In this document: positions 7,427 through 21,900 of the stretch, in pieces | Layout: every line of letters begins with the position of its first letter | Numbering within the stretch: the stretch's first letter is position 1 | NCBI GenBank assembly: GCA_964428335.1 | Contig: CAYRXW010000008.1 | Span: forward strand, 1 to 64,000 | Length of the DNA stretch: 64,000 nucleotides | Origin: GW2011-AR15 sp964428335 | GTDB lineage: Archaea > Nanobdellota > Nanobdellia > Woesearchaeales > GW2011-AR15 | Reading direction: 5' to 3' | Program-made: the position numbers and the translations under genes | Notes under the pieces: generated by a model | Seen by the model: only the letters and a program-made list of their open reading frames with translations | Told to the model about the DNA's origin: nothing | The model's database searches: none

Positions 7427-8641
7427 ATGGATGTATTTTCAAACATTAAAAAACAGCTGGACATAGTAAGAGAATTTGTTAAATATAGTGATGATGAGTT
7501 AAATTTTATTCTTACACCTAATAAAATAATCCAGGTAAATTTTCAGGTTAAATTAGATGATTCTAGCAGTAAAATATTCCATGGTTATCGTGTGCAATTT
7601 AATAATTCAAGAGGTCCATATAAAGGAGGAATAAGGTTTCATCATGATGTGAATTTAGATGAAGTCAAAAGCTTGGCTTTTTGGATGACTGTTAAATGCG
7701 CAGTTGCAAATATTCCTTATGGTGGGGCAAAAGGTGGAATTGTATTTAACCCAAAAGACTATTCAGAAAAAGAAATTGAAAATATATCTAGAGCATTTAT
7801 TAGGGCAATACATGAGGATATTGGTCCAAAAAAAGATGTGCCTGCTCCTGATGTGAATACGAATTCTAAGATAATGGAATATATGCTTGATGAATATGAA
7901 AAAATCATAAGGAAAAAAGCGCCTGCTACTTTTACTGGAAAGCCACTTGAAAAAGGTGGATCTAAGGCAAGGGAATATAGTACAAGCATGGGAGGTTATT
8001 TTGTATTGAATGAGGTTTTAAATTCTATAAATAAATCACCAAAAGATACAACTGTAGCAGTCCAGGGATTTGGAAATGTTGGATCAAATATTGCCAGAAT
8101 ACTCCATGAAAATGGGTTTAAAATTATTGCAATTTCTGATGTCAATGGCGGGGTTTATGATGAAAATGGGCTAGATATTAAAAAAATAATCAATGAATAT
8201 AATAAGAATAGATTGCTTAAAGGGGCAAAAATAATTTCTAATAAGAACCTATTGGAAAGCAAGTGTGACATCTTAATTCCTGCTGCTTTGGAAAACCAGA
8301 TAACTAAAGAAAATGCTGAAAAAGTTAAAGCAAAAATTATTTTAGAACTTGCAAATGGACCAACTACATCCGATGCTGATTTAATTTTGAAAAAAAACAA
8401 AATTAAAGTTATTCCTGATATCCTTGCAAATTCTGGTGGAGTTATTGTCAGCTACTTTGAGTGGCTACAAAATATGAAAAAAGAAAATTGGAGTGAAGAA
8501 AAAGTATTAGATAAGCTTAGGAAAATAATAGTTAAATCATATAATGATTGTAATGAGACTTCAATTAAATATAAAACAAACTTAAAAAACGCTGCATATA
8601 TACTTGCAATAAAAAGAATACTTGATTCTAAAAAAAACTAA
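7427..8641 (+). CDS. gdhA: Glutamate dehydrogenase
   Basis: Interconverts glutamate with 2-oxoglutarate and ammonia using NAD(P), linking amino-acid nitrogen to central carbon. The 404-residue length suits the hexameric family. Substrate-site motifs are YKGGIRFH (65-72) and PYGGAKGGI (98-105, with the catalytic-region lysine at 102). DVPAPDVNT lies near 137-145, and the Rossmann glycine motif GFGNVG is at 214-219. It starts 64 bases after GAPDH on the same strand, with a T-rich stretch and a possible TATA between them, so it may have its own promoter. Codon use is more AT-rich than in GAPDH. Confidence 0.95.
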   Translation: MDVFSNIKKQLDIVREFVKYSDDELNFILTPNKIIQVNFQVKLDDSSSKIFHGYRVQFNNSRGPYKGGIRFHHDVNLDEVKSLAFWMTVKCAVANIPYGGAKGGIVFNPKDYSEKEIENISRAFIRAIHEDIGPKKDVPAPDVNTNSKIMEYMLDEYEKIIRKKAPATFTGKPLEKGGSKAREYSTSMGGYFVLNEVLNSINKSPKDTTVAVQGFGNVGSNIARILHENGFKIIAISDVNGGVYDENGLDIKKIINEYNKNRLLKGAKIISNKNLLESKCDILIPAALENQITKENAEKVKAKIILELANGPTTSDADLILKKNKIKVIPDILANSGGVIVSYFEWLQNMKKENWSEEKVLDKLRKIIVKSYNDCNETSIKYKTNLKNAAYILAIKRILDSKKN

Positions 8642-8645
8642 ACAA

Positions 8646-9983
8646 CTAGTTTTTTGTTTCATCCTCAATTTCTAGAATAATCCTATCTATATAATCTTCC
8701 TTATACCCTGACTCAAGCATCTTTTGCTTTAGCGCCTTTATTGAAATTCCCTGTGACATATTGTGTCTTATATATTCCTTGACTTTTGGATCTATAACAT
8801 AGTTCACAGGTTTTTCTTTTTGCAATAATTTTGGCATAATCTTTGAAGATATGAAAATAACTAATAGTACGGTTAGTAAAATAATCAATGGAACAAAACT
8901 GAATTCTTTTTTATTTGAATCAATAACATTTCCTGTAGGACCATCTATGAAATTAAGGCTATCTTCATCAACTGAAATTTCATAATTTTTTTCATTCCTC
9001 TTTCCCTTGTAATCAAGCACTATTGAAAGAATATAATTTCCAGGGTTTACTCCTTGTGTTTCCCAATAGCTTGGAACTTCCTTAATAGCTCCTGAAGAAA
9101 TATCAACATTTGAAGAATCAAATTCACTAATCACTCTTGAGGATTCATCATAAACCATTGTTTTTGTCTGAACACTTTTTATTTCCTCATTCCATGTGTT
9201 TTCAAGTAAAAGGTCTAATCTTGCAATGTCTCCAAGTTTAAACCTTTCAACCCTTATATCTTTTATTTTAATTTCAGCTTCCCCTATTTCAATTTCCTTT
9301 TCAATTAATAGGACTTCATCATTATAGCTTATTACTGCCTGGGCAATATATTTTCCAAGCCCTAAAGGCATCCATTCACCTATTATTTTTCCCTTTTCTT
9401 TTGAATTTAAAGAAGCTTGGGTTGTTACTATCTGGCTTACTCCCCTTCCATTTGGCTCCTTAATTATAATTGTCCCTTTTATGTTTTCTAATTTTTCTGT
9501 ACCTAGATTATTTAATCCGATAGTAAACTCTACTTTGTCATTTGGCTTATTGCCTTCAACAAAAATCATGCCTTGAAGATATTCGCCTGGATAAGGCACA
9601 TACACTTTTAATTTATGAACAACACCTAGGTTTGTTTTAACAACATCTATTTCTCCTATGTCTAAATTACTCTCTACAACATAAATGCTTAGAATATTTT
9701 CTCCAGGCGTTAATTTTATTGGAAGAATAACTTTGTATTTTACAGTTTTTTCAAGCTCATTTTCAGTTATTTTTACAACTGAAGGTATTTCAATGCTGTT
9801 TGATAATTCTCCTTTGGAATAAATCATTATATCCATATCTTTTCGTTCATTATTTAGAATCCTAAAATTTAATTCAAGTTCTTTTCCTGGTTCAAAGAAA
9901 ATTTCTTGGTATGCTGGGGCAATTCCAATGCCATAAACTGCAGGAATTAAAAATAATAGCAGCAAAAATAATATTTTTTTCAT
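8646..9983 (-). CDS. Exported membrane-anchored protein with Ig-like repeats
   Basis: A 445-residue protein and the last gene of the giant-protein operon. It starts with a signal peptide (MKKILFLLLLFLIPAVYG). A large extracellular beta-rich part follows, with CARDB/NEW3-like segments such as 'GNKPNDKVEFTIGLNNLGTEKLENIKGTI' and 'LGDIARLDLLLENTW'. A 'TGNVID' motif precedes one C-terminal membrane helix at about 368-390. The ~40-residue tail inside the cell (YIRHNMSQGISIKALKQKML...) ends in a small helical motif also seen at the N-terminus of the protein at 50629-51177. Its start overlaps the stop of the giant gene by four bases, so the two are translationally coupled. It probably helps hold or assemble the giant protein at the surface (inference). 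Confidence 0.85.
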   Translation of the reverse strand: MKKILFLLLLFLIPAVYGIGIAPAYQEIFFEPGKELELNFRILNNERKDMDIMIYSKGELSNSIEIPSVVKITENELEKTVKYKVILPIKLTPGENILSIYVVESNLDIGEIDVVKTNLGVVHKLKVYVPYPGEYLQGMIFVEGNKPNDKVEFTIGLNNLGTEKLENIKGTIIIKEPNGRGVSQIVTTQASLNSKEKGKIIGEWMPLGLGKYIAQAVISYNDEVLLIEKEIEIGEAEIKIKDIRVERFKLGDIARLDLLLENTWNEEIKSVQTKTMVYDESSRVISEFDSSNVDISSGAIKEVPSYWETQGVNPGNYILSIVLDYKGKRNEKNYEISVDEDSLNFIDGPTGNVIDSNKKEFSFVPLIILLTVLLVIFISSKIMPKLLQKEKPVNYVIDPKVKEYIRHNMSQGISIKALKQKMLESGYKEDYIDRIILEIEDETKN

Positions 9984-12900
9984 GGGCTCTCACCTATGAT
10001 ATATACTATTGTGCTTTTTCTTCCTGCGCCTTCTGTTGTTGGAACAGTCACTTTAATGTCTATTTCAGCAGTATCTTGTGAATCCTGGTATTTTAAATGA
10101 GCAATAGCACTTTTGTTCTGCACTGTTATAGATGTAATATTTGTCCATGATGTTTGTGAAGATGTCCAGTTAAATGAACTGCTTTCTGTTGTATCATTGT
10201 CTATCTTGAACTGGAAATATGCTGTATTTAATCCTATTGAAGAGAATAATGAATTTAGTGCACTTACATAGCTTATGTTAAGCCTTATATTTCCGTCATT
10301 TTGAACAATTAGAGGTGAGGCATTGCCATCAGTTGAAACAATATCTCCATTTGATAAATTTCCAAAGTTCACTCTATTTGTTGTTAAGTTTAGTACAATT
10401 ATTGGCTCTAATGTGAAATTCCATTTTTGCGACCATTGACCATATTCAGTCCCATCATATGCTCTGACCTGCCAGAAATACATGTTTCCAATGCAAAGCT
10501 CTGATTGAGCTGTGAAATTCAATGATGATATGTTTCCGTAATAAAGGTTTGAACAGTAAGGTGAAGTGATATTTAATGTGTAATTTAATGGATCACTATC
10601 CAAATCATATGCTGCGTCCCATGTGAATCTTGTATATCTTCTATGAACTGTTGTGTTACCTGCTGTTGGTGTGCTTAAGTTAACTCTTGTTGGGGCTGTG
10701 TTTGTAGCTGAGATTATAACTGATGTTGAATTCTTTGTCTGGCCATCTGAATAGCCGTCGTTTGGTGTGACTGAACATTTCCATTGTTCACCTAACGCAG
10801 TACTTTCTAATGTTATTATATTAGCTGTTTTATTATTTAGGCCTGCTTTATAATTCTGGTAAATTTGGCCTGCTGATAATGTATAATTGTATATCTTGAC
10901 TTCATCAATAGTTCCATTGAATACTGAAGCACCAGTATCGCTTGCTCCAATAGCAAGGAATTCCGGATCTGGGATAATATTTGTTACAGTAGCAAATGTA
11001 TCTGTAGTACTATAAGTTCCATCAAAGTAATAATCTATCTGATCAGTATTCATCTTGAGAACAAAAACAACATGATACCATCTGCCAGCTTGATTGAAAG
11101 TACCAGCCTGCTCCTGTTCAGAGGTTACGCCATTTCCAATTTCAAAACCTAATGCATTGTTAGACAATGTCCTGATTCTATATCCTTTGAATGTTGTGCC
11201 ATTAAAACTATCTAATAAGTAGGTTGTATCGCCAAGCTCTCTTCTTTTAAACCACATTTCAATACTGAAATTCTGTGAAAGATTATATGCAGGTATATGG
11301 GAAATAACTATATTATCATTTGTTCCATCAAAACTATATCCTCCTCCGACCTTTCCTCCTGTCCTATTCCATGTAGCTCCAAATACCGTCCCTTTATTCC
11401 TGTATCCTGAGTAATCTGTAGCATTCCTTGATTCATTGCCATTGCCTTCGAACGGCATATATAATACAGTTGAAGACACTCCATTCTTATACCAATTTGT
11501 GATGTTCACAACTTTCTCACCATCTGCATCGCTGACACTTTGCCAGTTACATGTAAGGTTGCTGGTCGCATTAGGTAAGGTTGGTGTGATTGTTGGTGTA
11601 CTTTGTGTTGGAATAGAATTGTTTATTGGTATTCTAGCAGTCTTGTTTGTTCCAAATAAGATTCCATCATATGGTTTCACAGTGCAGTTCCATCTCTCGC
11701 CTTTGGTGGTGTTCCCTGCACCTAGAGTTGTGATAAGTGTATTGACACCGGAAGTCACGCTTGTTGTTCCGCTGAGTTTCAATGTGCTTGAGTTGAACCA
11801 GTACCAGTATGCTGTCAAAGAACTTGATTCCAAATCAGTTGCTGTTGCATAGCATCCTATGTTTGAGGAAGTGTTTGCAGTGCTTGGGCTTAATGTAGGA
11901 GTAGTGATTAATGGGATAGAATCGATGGTCACTTTTGTCGAATTCTTTGTTATCCCATCACCATATCCATCGTTTGGAGTGACTGAACACATCCAACTAT
12001 CATAAAGTGATGTATCGCTGCTGATTATTTTTTTGGGTGGATGGCTTAGCGTACCTGCCTGAAAATTAGCATAGATTTGCCTGTCGCTCAGGGAATGGTT
12101 GTATATCCTTACCTCATCAATGCTGCCATTGAAAGCGCCATCATTGGCCGAAACTGAATTGAATGCTGTCCCTATCCCTATCGGCTGGATACTATCATAT
12201 CTTGGAATCGCTGTTGTTCTTAAACCTACGACTTTTGTACCATTCAGGAAAATATCCAAACTAGTCCCATTGAATCTCATCGCAGCATAATACCATCTAT
12301 TCTGATTAAGATTCAAATCTGCCGTGACATTTATGTTATTCCCAGTACTATACTCTTCATAACCTGCAACAAGATTTGTACCTGAAGAAAGAAAACCGAA
12401 CATATAATTGGTATCCTTGTTATTGCCATCAGCTTCACCCCTACCTTTGGAGACAAATGGCTGCATCGACATGCTATTGGTGCCCATATTTGTGCTATCA
12501 CCAGGTCCTTTATTGTTGAACCATAGCTCAATCGTGAAATTCTTTGTGCCAAGCGTGGCAGAATTTGCTATTATAATATAATTGTCAAGATTCCCGTCAA
12601 ACTCATATCCCCCTCCTACCTTCCCTCCTGTCCTATTCCATGTCGCTCCAAAGACAGTTCCGTTATTCTCATATCCTGAATAATCAGTTGCATTCCTTGC
12701 TTCATTCCCATTGCCTTCAAAAGGCATGTATAATAGGGTAGTGGATTTATTATTCTTATACCAATTAGTGATATTCATTGTTCTGTCACTGTCAGCATCA
12801 CTGACACTTTGCCAGTTACATGTCAGATTACTTGTCGCATTTGGATATGTAGGAGTAATCGTTGGCGTATTATGTGTGGGCAGCCTATTTACCCAAAGGC

Positions 12901-15900
12901 TAGTATTTAGCCTATAATAATCTGAATATAATCCAGAACCACTTGGATCTACTGCCCGGCACCTTAGCCTTTCATATGTTTCATGTTTTGGATCTGATGC
13001 TAAGTTCCATGTAAGCGTAGTTCCAGCTGTATGATTTCCTATTACTGTATAGTCATATTTCCTGTATTTTATATATAATATCGGTGCAGCAGCACTTTCG
13101 CCGTCATAAGATTCCATCTCTCTTACATCATATAAATCATTAGATGAGTTGCTCTCACCGATGAATATTGCCATGTTGTTCCCGGATGACCATCCTGGCC
13201 TATCCACAATCTCCTGGATGATATCTCTTATGTTTGGAGTGGCATATTTTGTATTGACAGGGGTGAACTGCTGGCTGATTGCCCAGTTTACTTCTGAAGA
13301 TGTCTTTTCCCTATTTGTAAGGTTTCCTGAACTTGCCGAGAAAGCTGGAGCAGAGTTTGTATCCTCTCCAAGCACATTCACGTTGAATTTTCCAGTCCAT
13401 GTTGCAACATCAACTTCCATAGTAACATTGGCATACAATATCTCTGCGCCTTGAGGTATATTTACACTTTGGAATCTCATACCAACCAACTGCCTGTTTC
13501 CATCAAGTCCTATTTCTAGGTCAGAGCTTGCCAGATCGACTGCGTAAGGACCTGGCTCAAATTCTTCAGCATCATCGTTTCCTGTATTTATCTGCTTGTT
13601 AAGTGTTGTTGTAGCATTATATGAAGATGCATTTCCTTTCTCTATTACATAGACTATGCTGTCTCCTAGGAAATCAGTGCTGCCTGAACAGTTTAGCACA
13701 ATGGAATCAGAGAAAGAGTCTGCACAGCTTCCTTTGTTGCATGTCAAGGTGCTTGGAATTGTAGGTGAATTCTGTATGAATACTGATGCATTCTTCATCG
13801 TCCCATCTATATATCCATCATTAGGAATAACTAGGCATGCCCATTTTTCGTTTCCTGCAGTCCTTTCAGCAGATAATTTCCTATATGTTTTGTTGTTGAA
13901 TCCTGCAATATATTCATCGTACACTTCAGTACTTGTCAGGCTATAATTATATATCTTGACTTCATCTATAGTGCCATTGAACTCATGGTCTATTGTTCCT
14001 CCGGATATCCTTGCACCTATAGTGATAGGATTTGTAGATGTTGAATACACTGGAGATACAAGGTCGCTGTCAATTAATACACCATTCACAAAAAGCCTGG
14101 TGACCCTGCCATCATAAGTTCCGGCAAGATGATACCATGAGCTGTTTGTCACATTGAAGGTAGTCGTGCTTACTGGACTATCATGCGCTTGGAAGAACAC
14201 TACTTCAGTGGAATCATATTGAAGTGCAAATACATAGCTATCATCAGCAGAGTTTCTCTGCGTTACAATTTTCGCATTATCTTTTTGCCTTCTTTGTGGC
14301 TTTATCCAAGTCATTACTGTGATTGATTCTGTTGCATCATAATCAGAGCCAATGTCGATAATATCATCATTGCCATCGAATTCATATCCACCACCGATTT
14401 TTCCGATGCTCCTCCCAAATATTGCACTTGATACATTCCCATTATTATTTAAGCCTGAGTAATCCTTTGTATATGTTGAATTGGAACCACCTTCAAATGG
14501 CAGATATACCAGCATAACTGATCTGTTGTTTTTGAGCCAGCTTGTGATATTATAGACCTTTTCTCCTTCAGTATCGGTTACACTCTGCCAGTTGCAGGTC
14601 AGGTTGCTTGTTGTGATTGGCGAGGTAGGTGTGATTGTTGGAGTACTTTGTGTAGGAGCAGAATTATCAAGATATATTGATGTAGAGTTTTTCGTGACTG
14701 CTTCTTCATAACCATCATTTGGTGTGACAGAGCACAGCCATTCTTCATCAGCACCAAGTTCGTTTGAAACTATTTTTTTCAAGCTTTTTCCGACAAGGCC
14801 TGCTTGGTAATTAGCTCTTATCTGCTGGGGAGATAAAGAATGGTTATAGAACCTTACTTCATCTATGGAACCGTTCCACGAATTGCTTGTATAGTATGCA
14901 CCACTTCCTATATGTATTGGGTTTTGCAGGTTTAAGACTTTTCCAGTTATAATTTCAGTATCTGCCTGTTCTATACCATTGACGAACATCTTGAGGATAT
15001 GCCCATCATACCTTACTACAAGATGCACCCATTCATGTTTCGGTAAAGCTGAGTCGCTATATATCTGCCCGAAATCCGTAGTGGTATTGAGATCAAAGTA
15101 GATTTTCTGGTCTGCTGTGCTGTCAGTTTCAAGGACAAATGCCCTTTCTCTATTCAATACAGTATTGCCCTTTTCAATAATCCTATCCCAGTCACCTTTT
15201 GTATTTGCATATACCCATGTCTCTATAGTCAGCTGGTTCATGCCACCTAATTTTCCGTCATCTTCTATGGAAATATAATTGCTGTCTGTACTATAGAACC
15301 TATATGCCCCTCCAACTTTTCCCCCTGTCCTGTTCCAGTCAGCCAGTATCACAGTCCCATTATGTTCATGGCCAGAATAATCAGTCACATTATTCTCTTC
15401 ATTTCCATTCCCTTCGAACGGAAGATAAAGCAGAGTAATTGATTTGTTATTCTTATACCAGTTTGTGATATTTATTACTGTATCATGGTTGATGTCAGAG
15501 ACACTGTTCCAGCTGCATGTTAGGTTGCTTGATATGTTCGGACTGCTTGGAGTTATTGTAGGGGTATTATGAGTAGGTACGCTATTTATCCTTACGTAAG
15601 TAGAATTTTTTGTTGTTCCATCGATGTATCCGTCATTTGGAGTTACAGAGCAATACCAATGCTGTGATGAATCTAAATCTTCAGAGACAATAACTCTTGG
15701 TGTTTTATTATTTGAACCTGCTACATAATTTGCATATATCTGTTGGTCTGAAAGTGCAATATTATATATCTTTACTTCATCTATTGAGCCGTTCCAGTAG
15801 TCGCCCCATGAAGTGTGTGCATCCACCCCTATATGTAATGGTGTTCCGGATACATTTAGAACTTTTCCGGTGAATGCATTGTTATCAGACTGTCTTACTC

Positions 15901-18900
15901 CATTGACAAACACTCTGGTTTCTGTTCCATCATACCTTCCTACAATATGATTCCACTGGTTAAATGGCAGGCCTGAATTGCTGTAAGTGTTAGCTCCACC
16001 AGAATCTGTTGTCAAGTCAAACTGCAATCTTTGAGTTCCACTTTCAATTCTGAGTGCATAAGAAATATTTGTGTCTCCTGCACCAGCAGCTCCTTTTTCC
16101 AAAATTCTTGGATAATAACTGAAATTAGTACCTGTATATACCCATGCTTCAACAGTTAATTCAGACATCCCTCTAAGAGTTCTGTCATCTGGAATTTCTA
16201 TGTAGCTTGAGTCCCCATCAAAATAATAATCTCCTCCTATTTTTCCACCGGTCCTGTTCCATATTGCATTGAATACAGTTCCATTGTTTTCATAACCTGA
16301 ATAATCTGTTGCATTGTATTCTTCATTGTCATTGCCTTCAAAAGGCATGTATAATACTGTAATTGAATTATTGTTCTTGTACCAGTTAGTTATATTCAAC
16401 ACGTTGTTGTCTTCAGCATCTGTGATATTATTCCAGTTGCAAGTAATATTTGTAGTCATATTTGGATAGGTAGGTGTAACCGTAGGTGTGTTCTGTGTCG
16501 GAGCTGTGTTTGGTGTTATTGTCACAGCAGATGAAGATTTGGTTATCCCGTCCCAATAGCCATCATTTGGAGTCACAACGCAAATATATTGCTCATTTCC
16601 AACTAATTCATCATCTTTGATAATTCTATTTATTTTGCCATTTACTCCTGCTGTATATGCTTGATTCACCTGAGCAGCTGAAAGCGAATGGTTATAGATT
16701 TTGATTTCATCAATGAGGCCGTCGAAATACCCACCATCAGTTCTTCTCCCTATCTGGAGATTTCCTGATGTTCCTAGACCAAAGTCATAAAGGTCTTCAT
16801 CTTCTCTAAGTACACCATTGACATAGAGATTAACAGCATGACTGGAAGCAGTGTAAGTGCCTACGACATGGTACCATGTATTTGGCAGGTAGCCACTATT
16901 TATGTTGTCAGTTCCAATTATGTATTGTGTCCCACCCTCATTCACTGAAAATGCGAATCCATATGCTTCAGAATCATCTGATGCAGGATCAGTGAGTGTC
17001 AATTGATATGCATTATTGGCATCTATCCTATTTATCAGGATTCTCTGGTCTATAGAAGCAGTGCCTAAGAAATCATGTGGATAGACCCATGCTTCAAGAG
17101 TGAAGTCTCCGGGAAGGTTTAGTGTGCTGTCAGCTGGAATTTCTATATAATCATTAGTGCCGTCAAACTCATATCTTCCACCTACTCTTCCACCAGTACT
17201 GCTCCATATGGCTTCAAACACTGTCCCGTTGTTGTCATAACCTGAATAATCTGTTGCGTTTTTGTCTTCATTTCCATTCCCTTCAAAAGGCATATGGAGT
17301 ACAGTGATGGATATATTATTCTTATACCAATTTGTTATATTCAACACCATATCGTTATCTATATCATCTGCATTGTTCCAGTTGCAGGTCAGGTCATTTG
17401 TGGCTGTTGGTGTAACTGGTGTTATGCTTGGCGTATCATGTGTAGGCGCAAGGCTTTGTATTGTCTTTAAAGCAGAACTAAATTCTGAATACGAGCTGCC
17501 ATCATAAGTCCTTACTGTGCAGTTCCATACCTCTCCTCTTGTAGTGTTTCCTCTCCCAAGTGTTGTTATTAGTGCAGGGCTTCCTGCAGTAAGCCCTGAT
17601 GTATTCCCTCCAAGTTCTAAGGTTGTTGAATTATACCAGAACCATTCTACGGTTAAGGTTGAGCTTTCTGTATCATCTGGCGTTGCATAGCACTGGATAT
17701 TTGAAGAAGTGTTTACTGTGCTTGGCAGGAAGGTTGGTGTGTTAATTGTCGGAGCTTCATTGCCACCCATGGTTAGATTAGTATCTAATGTATAATATTC
17801 TGAATTTGCTGTAGAACCAGTTACATCAATTGCACTGCATCTCATTTTTTCATATACTTCTCCAGGTGTATCTAATCCTGTATTCCAACTGTAGGAGCTG
17901 CCTGCTGAATGGTTCCCTATCACAGTGAACGAATATGCAACATCTGCAGATACATTTATATCATCTACCCAGCAGCCGTCAGTCCCTCCGGCAGTCCCGC
18001 TGTTGTCAGCTTCAGCTATCCATCTGAATGATATAGGGTTACCGTCTGCTTCCTCTGGCAGAGTAACATTGACCTTAAAGAGTCCAAGGTTTCCTTCCCA
18101 GCAGGCATGGCCTGCAGATGGGCCATCGCAAACACCGCTATAGTCGCTTGTAGTTCCAACAATCATAGAATCATCTATAGTGGCCCAGTTATTGTCACCA
18201 ATCTTATATTCAGCCCAGCATCCATCCCAGCCGTTTTCCATATTTACTCTTATCCAGAAATTCAAAGTCAGATTTTCAGTTATATCTGGTATGGTTATAT
18301 TTGGAGACGTCAAGTATCCTGTATAAATGTCATCCTCATTATCAATCCAAAATGCTCTTGTTGCGCTCTTATAATATCCATTTCCACCGTAAGTTGAATT
18401 CTGCCAGATGACTTTTGGATTATCTGTTGCAACATCACTATATGTACCATACGAGGCATTCCAATCACTCCAGCTGATGCTTTCAACATCCTCAAAGAAT
18501 ATCTCGCCATCTGTCAAACTTCCTTTCTCAACAACATAAGTTATTGCGTTGCTTTCATTGTCAAAGCTTCCGGTGCAGTTGAGATTAATAGTCCCGGATG
18601 TGGTATAATTGCATAGTCCTCCATCGCAAAGCAGGGATGTAGGTGCAGTAGGCCTGTAGTTCCCATTTAGTGTTATTGTTGATATGCTAGAATTTTTAGT
18701 CTCACCATACTGGCTTCCGTCTGTAGGAGTGACTCTGCAGAACCATTCGTCCCAAAGGGTGGTATCACTGCTACTTACCTGAATGGTCTTGTTGCTATAT
18801 GTACGTATATAATTGAGATATATCTGCTCATCGCTGAGTGATTCATTATACATGCGCACTTCATCAATAGATCCATTCCAGTAATCGCTCCAGCTAACAT

Positions 18901-21900
18901 ATGCATCAACACCTATCATTATTGGATTTGCAATATCTAGAACATCTCCACTGAGATATGAAACCTCTGTCTGCTTGACACCATTGATGAACATATTAAT
19001 CTTTGTACCATCATATCTCGCAGCAATATGGGTCCATTGATTCTTAGGAAGTGCTGCATTGCTGTATATTTCAGCTGCTTGTGTTGTAGTGTTGAGATAG
19101 AAATACACTTTCTGGTCTGCAGAACCGTCTGTTTCTAATGCATAGGCGATATCTCTCCACCCAACAGCAGTATCGCCTTTTTGAAGTATTATTGCCCAGT
19201 TTGCTTTTGTTATTGGGTATACCCAAGTTTCTATAGTAAGTTCTGACATGCCTCTAAGTATTGGACTATCAGGTATTGAGAGATATTCCCCTATCCCTTT
19301 ATCAAAATGATATCCTCCGCCGATTTTACCATTTGTATTATTCCATTCAGCGCCATAGACAGTAGCATTGTTACCATAGCCAGAATAATCTGCAGTGATG
19401 CTGTCTTCATTGCCTCCATTTGTCTCAAATGGGAGATAGAGGAGCGTTATTGATTTGCCGTTCTTATACCAATTAGTGATGTTCACACCATAGTCATATC
19501 TCTCATCAGTTAGATTGTATAAGCATGTAAGATTGCTGCTGTCTATTGGAATCCTTGGTGAAACAATAGGGTTATTAATCCATACTGGAGGATTATTCGC
19601 TGCTACTGTGACACGACTGGAATTTTTTCTAATGCCATCATTATATCCGTCATTTGGAACAACTGAACAATACCACTGATCTCCTCCTATAAGCTCCTGA
19701 TATGATAACTTCTTGTTGTTGTTTCCATTTGCACCTGCAATATACTCCAGGTAGATCTGGTCAGGTGAAAGTGTAGCATTATAGTGCTTTATTTCATCAA
19801 TCGTCCCATTGAACCTAGAAGTGGAAGTGGATGCTCCGCCAATTCTTAATGCTCCGCTGCTTGTATTGAAGGGCCCTGAATTATATGAATCAACATATGA
19901 TCCATTGACATACAACCTGACTGTATAATCAGTATCTATTGTTACAGCAAAATGATACCATTTATTTATTGCAATTGAATAGGGTGTACCTGGTCCATTA
20001 AGGTAATTTGTTGCGTTATAATATCTAAATTCTAGATTGTTTGATGTGCTGGTTATTCTAAGATGCCAAAGATCCTGAGAATTGCCTCTCTTATTAAGCA
20101 TATACATACTCTCGCCTTTGCTTGCTGATGTTGTTGTTGAATAAAACCATCCCATAACTGTAAATGGAGGTCTGTCAAAGTAACTTTTTGCAGGTATTTC
20201 TATTATATCATTTGAACCATCAAATCTATAAGCTCCTCCAACCTTACCTCCAGTCCTGTTCCAGGTTGGCCCATTTGATGAAAGCCTTCCTTTATTGCCA
20301 TTACCAGAATAATCAAATGCAACCTTGCTCTCAAGGCCATTTCCTTCAAAAGGCATGTAAAGGTTTGTAAATGATTTGTTGTTCTTGTACCAGTTTGTGA
20401 TGTTCTTAAGTGTATCACCGTTTGAATCCAGAATGCTGTTCCAACCGCAGGTCAGAGTGCTTGAGACATTTGGGCTGCTTGGTGTTATTATCGGTGTGCT
20501 CTGAACCGGGACTGAATTGTTATAATAGCCAATCCTTACTTCAACAAAATCAACTAGACAACCTTCATTTGCATCCATGCTAACTCCACTACTCATGAGA
20601 ACTATCTGACGGGATAGGTTCATCAGGTCTAAGACACCAGACGTGTAATTGTATGTTCTTAAGACATCAGATGTTGATGATGTGTTATCTACAATTTCCA
20701 TCCAATCTGCTTTTGTATAATTATATATCCAGTAATAGCAGTTTTCTCCATTGCCTGAAGCTTGAATTCTTCTCTGATCCATTGCAACATAAATCCAGTT
20801 TACTAGGCTTGGAGATGCGTTGGTTGAAAAATTAAACCTAGCAAATGGTTCTCTATTGATACCTGCTGCTCCTCTGGCACTAATATTAAGATAGCTTGCG
20901 TCATCATTTTTTAGAGCATTATATCCTGCAACTTTAACTTCATATGCGCCCCATCCTTCTGAACCTGTTGGATTTGTTGCTGTTGTAAAATCCCCTATAG
21001 AAATATTGGATACCTGATTGGTTGCATTTGATCTCATATATACCTTATTTGTAGCAGTATTTGAGAAATTAAGAATTTTTACATTAAACGGATGGCTGTA
21101 TGAATCATTTATCTCCTGTTCATTACCAAGTGAGATGAACCTTCTGTTCATTGATTTATATGATGCATTTATCCAATCACCAGTTCTTGCAGTCTTTGAC
21201 ACTCTGACTTCATCCATGACACCATCCGAATCTCCAGGCCAAGAATCTGTTCCGCCTATCATAAATGAAGCAGTAGTTCCTGTCGGATCACTGGTTCTAC
21301 CAGTAGTGCTGGTCTCTTTGCCATCTACATAGATATAATCAATATCATTAGTTGAATCATGAACAACAGAAACAAAATGCCAAGTATCTGCTAAGATGCT
21401 AGATGCATCGCTAGTGATACTATAGTCAGTGGCACCATTTCTATAGTAGAATGTCATTCTGTCATTCTCATCATAAAAGCCAAACCCACCATTTCCGCCT
21501 CTATTTTTTCCAAGCCAATCATTCCATCCGAATGCTTCAGGCTTCACCCAGAAACTCACAGAAAAACTATTGGTTGTTTCTCCGTTTTTTGATGGGAAGC
21601 CTGATGCCAGGTTTGAATCGCTCCTATTGATAAGTCCAGGATTTGCTTCATCATCATCAACATCAATAGAACCTGCAACTTTTCCTGGGTTCGTATAGTG
21701 TAAAGTGCTTTTATTATTTAGGTGATTAGCATTTGAAGTTGAGTCTTGTCTTTGGCCGATAGAGCCATTTAGGTGCCAGACACCTTCATAATACTGATCC
21801 CATGTCCCGGTCTTGTTTTGGCCGTCTGATGCAGCTGAATTATTATAATACAGCCATATATAATCCAAATTCGAGGATTTTGTTATATTCGGGACTTTGA